A DNA stretch of 64,000 nt, from the NCBI GenBank assembly GCA_003586115.2, contig QVOM02000001.1:13529291-13593290 (forward strand), read 5' to 3'. The notes below the pieces were generated by a model. That model saw only the letters and a program-made list of their open reading frames with translations. It was not told the origin of the DNA and did not search any database. This document shows positions 55,246 through 64,000 of this stretch, in pieces. A program made the translations under genes and the position numbers. This stretch comes from Salvator merianae. Lineage: Eukaryota; Chordata; Lepidosauria; Squamata; Teiidae. Position 1 is the first letter of the stretch; each line of letters opens with the position of its first letter.

Positions 55246-55921
55246 GGCCATTTCTGCTCTTACCTGCCTGCATTCAGGATTAGTGGGTCTACAACAGTCA
55301 GGCCCACTGGTTCCAACCATGGGAAGGTGTGGATGGAATCAGCACCATCTGCATGAGGACACTAATCCAGATCAGCCCATGCTACAGCCACAGAGGTCAC
55401 ATGAGCCTTGGAGACTGTGCTTCAAAGCCTCTGAGACTAGGAACAAAAGTTCCTAGCCTTAGATTCTTGGGGAGGCACATTTCAGCAGAGCACTGTGGTA
55501 CCCTGCTGAAATGTGACCCCTGGTATTCCCAAACATGGGTGATGTGCTTCTGCACAATTAATCATGTCTACCAGTGATGCTGATTAAGGCCTCCCTAATC
55601 ATGATCACAGTATGTCTAAAACAGATGGAGAAGACCTGCGGCAGGTGTGGCCACATAGGCCCTTTCTGCACTGGGCCTTATTGCAGATTACATCTCAGAA
55701 TGGGGACCTGCCATCTGCATGCTAGTGCAGACTGTGGTAGGCCCTGGACAAGACCTTTCATGATTTGTACTAGCATGTGGATGGCAGGTCCCTATTCCGG
55801 GATATAATCTGCAATAAGGCCAAGTGCAGAAAGGGCCATTGATCCGTATGTGGTTCTATACAGCCCAGATACTTACTTCATTGATACTTAATTTGCATTA
55901 AAGGTCTGTGCAGAAATGGTT
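55246..55921 (+). mobile_element. Family-3 non-autonomous DNA transposon (copy 3), with nested palindrome
   Basis: Starts GGCCATTTCTGCTCTTACC and ends GTCTGTGCAGAAATGGTT, flanked by AGA on both sides (55243-55245, 55922-55924). The interior matches copies 1 and 2. A palindromic 180-bp element (55658-55837) has landed in it; without it the copy is about 496 bp. Confidence 0.75.
55658..55837. mobile_element. Palindromic MITE nested in family-3 copy
   Basis: Starts GGCCCTTTCTGCACTGGGCC; read from the other end it starts GGCCCTTTCTGCACTTGGCC, and the arms continue inward through 'TTATTGCAGATTA' and 'CCTGCCATC' with few mismatches. A half copy occurs at 56284-56355. Flanks ATA and ATT differ in one base. 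Confidence 0.8.
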
Positions 55922-56283
55922 AGACATAGAGAATCCGGAAAAGGGTCATAGAAAGCCAAAGACCTTCTGTTCCATTTCTGCACCCAATGCTTCTGTACCT
56001 TCTTTGAGACCACAAGTTCAAATGTGACAAAACTACTGGCAAGTCTAGCTCAATCTTAATAGACATACCTGCTGTCAAGGGGATTCTAATCTCTATGATT
56101 TAGGCATAAAATATATATGTGGTCCCTTAGATATGCACATTTGAAAGGCATGGCTATATGTTAAATAGAAATACTGTCCATTTTGCTATAATGGCAAAGA
56201 GTTTGACAGGCTCTTGGCAGAGGGAATCCTTTATTTGAAGGATTTTCTGGTTCAGATCAGGATTAAAGGAAAAGGATCCTAAG

Positions 56284-56355
56284 GCCATTTCTGCACTGGG
56301 CCTTATTCTAGATTATATCCCAGAATAGCAACCTGCCATCAGCATACTAGTCTCC
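56284..56355 (+). repeat. Half copy of the palindromic MITE
   Basis: Reads 'GGCCATTTCTGCACTGGGCC' then 'TTATTCTAGATTATATCCCA', matching one arm of the element at 55658 but without its mirror arm. Confidence 0.65.
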
Positions 56356-56359
56356 CAGT

Positions 56360-56698
56360 ACTATTTTTATTATCACTTAAGCATCTGAATCACTACAATA
56401 GGCCTCACATAGAGCTGGGCTGTCTGCATTTTTGCAGCCTCTAGAAGGTCCCTAAAACTCAGTCTGTGTTGTTCCAATTTTGTAACCAGAAGTAAATACA
56501 GGGAACAAAAGCAGAGCACCCTAAATCAGGGTAGCAATGTTGCAACAGCCTCCACTATTGAAATGGATGCTCCAAGCCCCAAAGCAGACACAGTTCTTGA
56601 GCTAACAAAACCCTAGGCAAAAGGCATGCACAAGGTCCCTTGGCTCTGCTTTCCTTTTATGGTGCCAGAGGTTGTGGATAACACAGCTATGACACTTG
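56360..56698. other. Unassigned sequence
   Basis: No recognisable feature. Confidence 0.4.
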
Positions 56699-57001
56699 GG
56701 ACTTTTTCGCACTTTCTGCACTGTGAGGCCTTGGAAAAGACCGGCAGCAGGATACCAGCATTCGTGGTGTGAATGCTGGCATCCTGCACCGTGACAACAA
56801 CCAAGAAACTTCTGGCTGCTGTCATGGCGAGCGGCAATGTCATGCAGACGCAGTGTACTGAGAGCAGTCCAGCTCCTCCTGGCACAGCTGTGGCGCACAC
56901 TTTTGTGCTCCACAGCAAGTAGCAATCAAGAGCAGCTGCAGTCTGCTCCCAATCACCAGGGGCTCTGCGAAATGCACATGGCCTCTTGCATAGACAGCCC
57001 T
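56699..57001 (+). mobile_element. Family-1 non-autonomous DNA transposon (copy 5, right end lost)
   Basis: Begins GGACTTTTTCGCACTTTCTG after TTG and follows the family-1 interior, including 'TGTCATGGCGAGCGGCAATG' and 'GCTCTGCGAAATGCACATGG'. The right terminus is missing or rearranged, so the duplication cannot be checked. Confidence 0.7.
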
Positions 57002-57169
57002 AGACAGTCATCTAATACACTTAATGGGCCTTCTTAATGGTGGGAGTTTGACTTTGCAGCGCCCTCCTGTACGCTGTTAATGAGGTGCCTATACCTACAG
57101 CTTATAGGCATCTATTTAAGACCTGTCGTTGTATTCAGGTATTCCCCTGTGTGCAAGTTTGCTTCCTCC

Positions 57170-57252
57170 CTGATGCACCCAGTTTTTAAAAATGTTTTAA
57201 ATTGAAAAGTGGTATGTAAATGTCTAAAATAAATAGTAAATAAATAAATAAT
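57170..57252 (+). repeat. L2-type 3' end fragment
   Basis: Ends 'ATTGAAAAGTGGTATGTAAA' followed by (AAAT)n, the common terminus of reptile L2-type LINEs. The rest is not recognisable. Confidence 0.55.
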
Positions 57253-58350
57253 GATAGTGCTATATCAGTCCCAATATAATGTTATGACATACCTTCACAT
57301 TTTGCCTAGATTACGTGGAGGGGGGGGCAAAAGCCTGCTTAATTTCATATGAGTGACATCTGTTACAAGACAAAAATACACATTCACTGGGAAAACTGTT
57401 GCTCTACCTGGCGAATGAGCCCAAACCCGTTGCTGGTGATGATTTGGAAAATTGCTGCAAAGGGCTCTATTTTCCACATTCATTGCCTCTCTCTTCTTTC
57501 AAAGAGCTGCTTCTCCTTTAAAGTTCCCTGCTCTTGAGGAGATAGGTAATGTTAAATACGCAGTGTTTTTTCCTCATCATTATCTGACACCACATGTTAG
57601 AGTGTCTGGCTACAGCACAATATATTTCAATACCTGTTTTAAAAAATCCACGTCAGGGTGATGCTTAGAACGTTGGACTATAACTGGCAAATCTTGCATT
57701 CAGATGTCCTCAGTGGCTAGACAGCTACCAATTAGAGATGATTTAGCTGATATCTGTGCTCAGTAGTGGGGTGGACTAGATGACGGTTGGTATTCCTACC
57801 AACTCTTATATTTAGCTTCCTTTCAACTCTTATGCTCTATGATTTTGTAGAGCAAATTAAGTGAGCATGTTCCAGTTGTCATTTTTCAACCTAATCAACT
57901 GCACAGGATTGCAGCTCAATGGGGATAACATGTTGGGGCAGTGGAGAACATGCATACTACACTGAGTAAAGTAAAAGTAAAGCTAATTTCCCTTTTTTAA
58001 AAGAAATGGGTTAAATATGAGTTTCCACTCCTGATGTTTGATTTTTAAGTTAAGAGCATATGGTTTTGTGATTTTAGAATGCATCCTCAGTTAAAAATTT
58101 AAAACTGCCTATTCCAGTTCATTGCTAAAAACATGCCCACAAAATGCAACCTTCCCTCCGCTTTCTGCATTTGTCATACAAGGCAACTGAGTCTTGTACT
58201 GACTCTGCCCAGGGCTTCTCAATTATTGATCAGAGTTCATTTAAAATGCCATTTGCAACAGCAGTCTAGTATGCTTTCCCACTCACATCCGTTGCCTGGA
58301 TCCAGTGGAGATTCTTTCAAATCACATTTAGTTTCAGGTATTCATTATGT
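57253..58350. other. Unassigned sequence
   Basis: No gene or repeat recognised. Confidence 0.4.
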
Positions 58351-58525
58351 GGGGATGGCCATAGGTCAGTAATAGAGCAACTACCTGGAAAACAGAGGGT
58401 CACAAGTTCAATTCCTGGCATCTATCTCAGAGGAAGGGGATGGCAAACAACCTCTATATCTGCCAGGTGAACTGCATGGAGATGTTCATGTAGCTCACCA
58501 GAGGCTGATGGCACTGAACAGCAAT
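58351..58525 (+). mobile_element. tRNA-derived SINE (Sauria-like)
   Basis: The head 'ATAGGTCAGTAATAGAGC' (58361-58378) matches the tRNA A-box region and 'AGTTCAATTCC' (58405-58415) the B box, so an internal RNA polymerase III promoter is visible, though mutated. The body 'GGCAAACAACCTCTATATCT' and 'GCCAGGTGAACTGCATGGAG' parallels the SINE at 50522. The tail is lost. Confidence 0.75.
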
Positions 58526-59010
58526 ATTTTATTAGGAAAATAATTCTGAAAGCACCCAATCTGGAAGTCTCAGGAGCAGATATAGTGCATGTCTGATACC
58601 TAAGCATGTGTGGAGAATCAGACTCTACAACTGGAACCATGCTGACGTAGTCTGGAGTGGCTCATTGTGATTTGGATAGAGAAACTGGCTGAGCTGCTGA
58701 GCCGGGGAAACAGCAGCTTGGCGTACTATGAGGGTACATCACGCTAAGCCTTCCCTTTGCTCCCTTATACAGTGCGCAATAGTTTGGCAATCTGAGGGGG
58801 GTTGAACCAATTGATGGTCCATGCCTGCCAGTGCCTCCTCTGAACAACTTTCCTCACCTGAAGCTCTCCAGATGTGGTCAGACTACACCTCCGCCATATA
58901 TAGCTGTTCTCATTTGTGTGGACAGGAGTTCAATAGCATCTAGAAGGCACCAGGCTGTTGTAGGCTGCTATAGTATATCCTGCCGTCTAACAAAGAAACA
59001 CCTCACAGGT
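58526..59010. other. Unassigned sequence
   Basis: No recognisable feature. Confidence 0.4.
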
Positions 59011-59013
59011 GTT

Positions 59014-59045
59014 GGGGACTACAACTCCCATCAGCCCTACACAGT
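59014..59045 (+). repeat. Half copy of palindromic 'ACTACAACTCCCA' repeat
   Basis: Reads 'GGGGACTACAACTCCCATCA'; the 13-mer at 59018-59030 fits the ACTACAnnTCCCA core recognised by ZNF143/THAP11 in vertebrate promoters. It seems to be one arm of the palindromic repeat at 3180 and 4338. Confidence 0.5.
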
Positions 59046-60712
59046 GCGTTATCTGGAGATGGTGGGGACCGTGGTTGAGAAACATTCAAAGGGGATCAAA
59101 TTGAGAAGACTATTCTTTAATCCATTAGTAAGTGTGATTACCACTGGAACCAGATAAGAAACATTCTGCTGCTACAGGAGCAATCTGGCCGTTATAAACA
59201 TGTGCCTTGCTTATGTTTTGCTTTTCATATGTGTGTTTTGTCCTTCTTCATTTATCTGACAAATTCTGTTCCTTCTCTATTGCTGAAACTGTTAAATAGA
59301 GCAGTTAGTGGCAGCAATGAAAAATATTCTCCTGTTCTCATCTCTGATCACCAGGTGAGATTGTGATAAGAACTATCCTGCAGGATCAACTCAAGGAGTC
59401 CTCTCTGTGGTCAATATTCCTTTTCCCTATCTGATGCCAGCCACACAGTGTCACAAGTGGGAGATTGTCTACAGGCAGTGTGGGCATGTGGACAGCCCAT
59501 GATAGTCAGATTAGCTGTCAAAGTGGCAAAGTGTGAAAACTCTTTTAGGGGGTTTCATAGCATTGCCAGCACAGAGTTCTGGAGGCAGCAACTGTTAGCA
59601 CGAGCCAGGACTTTAGGAGGCCTTGGAGCATGCCGATCCTTGATTCACTGAAGGCAAGGCAATAAAAAGGGGACAAGTGTAATGCTGGTTCAACATCCTC
59701 TTTAATGCTCCAGACATGCTCTCATAGCAGCAGCCTAATATCCTGTCCCCAGTCCAAAGCAACCATGATGACCATTTTCTGTCCTCATCTCAAAGACATT
59801 GAACTCAGAGGGTAGAGTTGCCAAGTGGAAAGGAAGTCAGGGCTTCTGCACTGTAATAGTGGTATGGAAGAGGCACTCAGTCAATGTTATCTACATGACA
59901 AGTTGCACAAGCTGAAAGTCCTTCACAGCTAGTAGAGACATAGGAACCCTGTCTTCTTTCCAGTATGGGAACCTAAGTGAATCGCTCCTCAAAATGAAAC
60001 TTCTCTTTACTTAAGCTACCAAAATCTCATTGTCATTGATGGCTTTAGTCTCTGCAATTTTTTGTAAATATGTGTTTTATTTTTGTTTTTGAACAAACAG
60101 TTTAATCCTTTTCAAGTTACTTGCAGTTCTTTTCTGGTCCCCAGGTGACTTTAACAGGGCCATAGGCAAGGCTTCAGGAATCTGGCATGCTCACCCCTGA
60201 CACCCTGTTTTCATCCTCAGGAAAAGGTGGTCTTCTCTGAAGATCAGCCAGAGCAAATCTAGCTATTTGTGCCAGGTTCCTGTCAGGAGCAGGAGATGTG
60301 AAGGCTTAAGTCGACAGGAAGGAGGAGGAAAAAAAAATCCACCAAATCACTTTGAATCAAGGATGCTGTCTCTTTGCTGGCTTATGTCCCACAATTTGTG
60401 GAAACACTGTATTCATCTCAATGGCAAACTCCTTGTCAGCCAGAGATTCCAAGAAAGCCTTGGCAAGGCACTGAAGGGAATTCCAATGTGCTCTGGAGCA
60501 CTGCTCTGGTTTTTTTTAGCTGAGTGCCTGCCAAGCTTAATCAGTGACCCACGTAGGCCTGCTGCCTGTAACTGAAGCATGACGGGCAAAAAACAGCAGA
60601 TAATTTGTGTGTCTGTGTTTGCACCTGCACCTGTGCTTCTGTTTTATGTAAACACCCGTTAGTGTCCTCCAATGGGCAGTCTAGACATTTACTAAATGTA
60701 GTATGTAGGATT
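59046..60712. other. Unassigned sequence
   Basis: No gene or repeat recognised. Short (GT)n-like stretches lie near 60605-60625. Confidence 0.4.
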
Positions 60713-60742
60713 TATTATTTATTTATTTATTTATTTATTTAT
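60713..60742. repeat. (TTTA)n tail of the L2 LINE
   Basis: About 7 TTTA units, the minus-strand image of the L2 AAATA-type tail. Confidence 0.9.
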
Positions 60743-60936
60743 TGGATTTGTATGTTGCCCCTCTCCGAAGACTCGGGGTGGCTTACAACATATAAATACA
60801 CATAATAATAGTCAAATTTAAAATTTAAAATCTAAAATTACAATTTAAAATCTATCTAAAACCCCAAACCTAACATACATTCCTAACTAACATTCACACT
60901 ACACAGTCATCCTACCAATCAAGTGGAGCATCAAAC

Positions 60937-61689
60937 TCAGCAGCCCCAGGCCTGCCAGCAAAGGTGTGTTTTTAAGATCTTCCGAAAGGCCAAGAGAGTA
61001 GGGGCAGTACGGATCTCTAGGGGGAGCTGGTTCCACAGGGTCGGAGCTGCCACAGAGAAGGCCCTTCCCCTGGGGCCCGCCAGCCGACATTGATTGGCTG
61101 ACGGGACCTGGAGAAGGCCAACTCTGTGGCTCCTGACCGGCCGCTGGGATACATGAGGCAGGAGACGGTCCCGTAAGTAACCTGGTCCTAAGCCATGTAG
61201 GGCTTTATAGGTAACTACCAACACTTTGAATTGGGTCCGGAGACTAACCGGCAGCCAATGCAGCTCGCGGAGTGTTGGAGAGACACTGGCATATCTAGGC
61301 AAGCCAGAGATAGCTCGCGCGGCTGCATTTTGGACTACCTGCAGTCTCCGGACACTCTTCAAAGGTAGCCCCATGTAGAGAGCATTGCAGTAGTCGATCC
61401 TCGAGGTGATGAGGGCATGAGCAACTGTAAGGAGGGACTTCCTATCCAAATAAGGCCGTAACTGATGGACTAACCGAACCTGGGCAAATGCTCCCCTCGC
61501 CACAGCCGACAGATGATGTTCCAAAGTCAGCTGCGGATCAAGGAGCACACCCAGGTTACGGACCTTCTCTGAGGAGGTCAACAATTCCCCCCCCAAAGTA
61601 ATGGATGGACAGATGGCCGAGTCCTTGGGAGGTAACACCCACAGCCATTCCGTCTTGTCAGGGTTGAGTCTAAGTCTGTTGATGCCCAT
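60937..61689 (-). pseudogene. L2 ORF2 C-terminal part, downstream of the stop
   Basis: A 250-residue frame continuing directly after the TAG. It starts 'MGINRLRLNPDKTEWLWV' (RT motif D region), then 'KVRNLGVLLDPQLTLEHHLS' (thumb), 'SRIDYCNALYMGLP' and 'RLQVVQNAAARAISGLPRYA' and ends with 'RAFSVAAPTLWNQLPLEIRT', the C-terminal signature of L2/CR1 proteins. No frameshift was seen. Confidence 0.9.
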
Positions 61690-62538
61690 CTAGACCCTGA
61701 CAGCCTCCAGACACCGGCACATTAGATCGACCGCTTCACTGAATTGGCGCGGGGTGGAAATGTACAGCTGAGTATCATCAGCGTATTGATGGTAACTCAC
61801 CCCATAACGACGGATGATCTCACCCAGCGGTTTCATGTAAATGTTGAATAGCAGGGGGGAGAGGACAGACCCCCGAAGCACCCCACAAATGAGGGGCCTA
61901 GGGGCAGACCTCTGCTTCCCTACTAACACCGACTGCAACCGACCAGACAGGTAGGAGAAAAACCACCGTAAAACGGTGGCTCCCACTCCCAACCCCTCCA
62001 GCCGGCGCAGAAGGATACCATGGTCGATGGTATCGAAAGCCGCCGAGAGGTCAAGAAGCACCAGGATAGAGGAGTAACCCCTATCCCGAGCCCGCCAGAG
62101 ATCATCTATCAGTGCGACCAAGGCAGTCTCAGTGCTGTAGCCGGGCCTGAAACCAGACTGCCACGGGCCTAGGTAATCGGCTTCATCCAAGGACCGCTGG
62201 AGCTGGAACGCCACCACCTTCTCGACAACTTTCCCTATAAAGGGGAGGCTGGAGACAGGACGATAGTTGTTTAAAACAGTTGGGTCCAGGGAAGGCTTCT
62301 TGAGGAGGGGGCGCACAATCGCCTCCTTGTAGGGAGCTGGAAATGACCCCTCCCTCAAAGAAGCATTTACAATCGCCTGGACCCGTGTCACTTCCCTGCT
62401 GGTTGAAACCAGCCAGGAGGGACATGGATCCAATAAACAGGTGGCGGAGCTCACAGCTCCCATGGCCTTGTCCACTTCATCAGGCGTCACCGGTTCAAAC
62501 TCTTCCCATATAACTGGACAAAGGATAGTATCCCACAA
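61690..62538 (-). pseudogene. L2 ORF2 reverse transcriptase domain
   Basis: A 282-residue frame. Residues about 91-106 'NYRPVSSLPFIGKVVEKV' (RT motif 1), 162-170 'LDLSAAFDT' (motif A, catalytic Asp), 219-231 'GVLRGSVLSPLLF' (motif B, normally GVPQGSVL: the PQ has become LR), 252-260 'YADDTQLYI' (motif C, both catalytic Asp present). The frame ends at TAG (61690-61692), most simply read as a TGG to TAG change since the next ORF continues in frame. The enzyme would copy its own RNA at a nicked target if intact; here motif B is altered and the endonuclease is absent. Confidence 0.9.
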
Positions 62539-62640
62539 GGTTTTTTTCCCCTAGGCTCCAAACGTTTCCTGACTGCAGCAATGGGATGAAGAGAAGAGTA
62601 TTTCCCTTGCCAAAAATCAGTCTCCCAAGTACTTAAAACT

Positions 62641-62687
<47 letters not shown>

Positions 62688-62732
62688 TCAGACAGATAGT
62701 TAGATAGACAGACAGATAGATAGACAGAACTT
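62641..62732. repeat. (GATA)n microsatellite
   Basis: 11 consecutive GATA units at about 62643-62687, followed by interrupted GATA and GACA units to 62732. Confidence 0.95.
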
Positions 62733-64000
62733 TAACTTCACTGGAATATGAAGTTACTTTATCCATACATATGATAAGAAATTCTATAGCCATATACTGT
62801 TTAATTATGCAAGTGTTTAGCTTGGCTAAGAAGCACTTTCCCTTTGTACATAAACCTATATTCATCAGTTTTCCCCCTTGTATCATTAACTCTCACTTGT
62901 CAATATTCATATCTTACAACAATTTCCCCTCCAATCTCTTTTTGCCTTGCCAAAAATTTAACATGCACCCAATACATTTTGAACCAGGTGCAAATATCCT
63001 TTTGAAATTTTATATCTATTTATTTCCCAATAAACAGTGGGGGAAGGGGACCCTTTACCGACTTTTTCCAGAGAAAATGAAAGAATTCTTAAAAGATCCA
63101 CATATGAGGTTGGAACTCAAAATTGATGTTCTAATTTGATCTAATTTTGTAAAATCTGTAAATAGTGAACTTCATTTTGAGCTAAGTTTGAACTTCAGAT
63201 CTGCCTCGTAAAATGTGTGAACTGAGTATACTTGTCTTAGCCTTTTATAGGCAGTTTACACAGTTACATAAAACAGCATCATTGTAAATATAGCAGCATT
63301 CATATATAGCTGCAAACAACTGCATTCAAAGATGCTCGAAGTTATGTTTAAATACTGTCTGTGCATTCAAATGGACTAGAAATCAGAAGTTCAAAGGGAG
63401 CAGATGTTTTTATGGAATATCACATTTTTATATATTTTTATATATTTTATTTTCCATTTTCCATTTTTGAAGTCTGGACTGTCTTCCTATAGCTGTGACA
63501 GTAAATGGCTCTTTCTTCCTTTCCCCAGAGTGCTTTATATGGGGGGGACAGATTGCTTCCCCCAGTGAAATCAAACACATCCAGTTGCCATCAATTTATA
63601 CCCACAACATTCCTTAGGACTGTACATTATTCCAAAGCAAAACTGGGAGGAAGGGAGTGAAACGGCGACCACCTAAATAAATTAATGTAATCCATTTACA
63701 AAAAACACTGCAAGAACCACACTTGCTAGCAATAATTCCACATCTCATTTGTTGATAACCCTCTATCTCAGAATATATCTTTAAAAATGATCTTCTAAGA
63801 CGTTTCAGCTCAGTTATTGTGATGTAGTCATTTTAAAATGGAATGTCCTGAAATTGCAAGGAAGTCCCACTGAGCGCTATAAAGCTGGTTTCCCAACAAA
63901 CATGTTGCGAATGTGCTATGTATGAAAGCTGCAAATATTCTTGCTTATCTCCTACCTCATTGTCTGGTTGCTGCTGCTTCACAACCCAATCTACTGCCTG
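62733..64000. other. Unassigned sequence
   Basis: No gene or repeat recognised. A short TATATTTT repeat lies at 63424-63447. Open frames are AT-rich and unsupported. Confidence 0.4.

Larger units (their letters stand above)
60713..62545 (-). mobile_element. L2-type LINE, long young copy (RT to 3' end)
   Basis: The minus strand has about 533 codons of ORF2 in one frame with a single stop, followed by a 3' untranslated end ('GGGGCAACATACAAATCC') and an (AAATA)n tail at 60713-60742. It is 5'-truncated at about 62545, before the RT fingers, so endonuclease is missing. The near-complete frame shows it is the youngest LINE here. Its type is widespread in squamates. Other L2 pieces at 1.9, 22, 30.7, 37.3, 40.3, 44 and 47.5 kb are more decayed. 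Confidence 0.9.

Noticed and set aside
58361..58415. A and B box-like motifs as a functional tRNA gene
   Set aside because: The sequence cannot form a full tRNA cloverleaf, and the downstream body matches the SINE at 50522.

Overview
This window looks like vertebrate nuclear DNA, most likely from a squamate reptile (lizard or snake). The evidence is the repeat mix: a BovB-type RTE LINE fragment, tRNA-derived SINEs of the Sauria type (one with the CAA-repeat tail expected of BovB-mobilised SINEs), several ages of L2 LINE, CR1 3' ends, L1 ORF2 remnants and a decayed Ty3/Gypsy element. I recognise no host protein-coding gene and no RNA gene. The region reads as an intergenic or deep intronic, repeat-rich stretch; most long open frames are repeat-borne or low-complexity.

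Layout. 1-5.7 kb: family-1 foldback elements, a long pyrimidine-rich simple repeat, an L2 3' end, a SINE split by a foldback element, and a BovB fragment. 5.7-12 kb: mostly unique DNA with two more family-1 copies. 12-23 kb: L1 fragments, two old family-2 copies, CR1 tails, a TA-flanked palindromic MITE and an L1 interrupted by an L2 piece. 24-27.7 kb: two well-preserved family-2 copies plus a diverged relative. 27.7-32.7 kb: mainly unique DNA with short L2 pieces. 32.8-34.2 kb: one family-3 and one family-4 element. 37.2-39.5 kb: an L2 piece beside a Ty3/Gypsy fossil. 41.9-43.1 kb: another complete family-2 copy. 44-48 kb: L2, CR1 and family-3 pieces. 48.9-57 kb: the densest transposon cluster, holding families 1-4, nested palindromes and a SINE. 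60.7-62.5 kb: a long, young L2 on the minus strand. 62.6 kb: a GATA microsatellite.

The most striking content is a set of non-autonomous DNA transposons. Their ends resemble GGCC-N(2-4)-TTTGCACTT (families 1, 3 and 4) or GGCYGCGGTCSGACA (family 2), and several copies are flanked by exact 3-bp target duplications. Family 2 (about 1.07-1.20 kb when complete, seven recognisable copies) carries a compact promoter-like block: CCAAT box, palindromic CRE (TGACGTCA), GC box and an overlapping E2F-type site within about 50 bp. The block is intact in three copies and decayed in the older ones. If functional, this family would have scattered ready-made promoter cassettes through the genome.

The elements also record relative age. 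A family-1 copy sits inside a SINE, a 180-bp palindrome sits inside a family-3 element, and one family-2 copy is a deletion derivative with a perfect 32-bp inverted repeat. These calls come from reading the sequence and from family knowledge; no database comparison was run.
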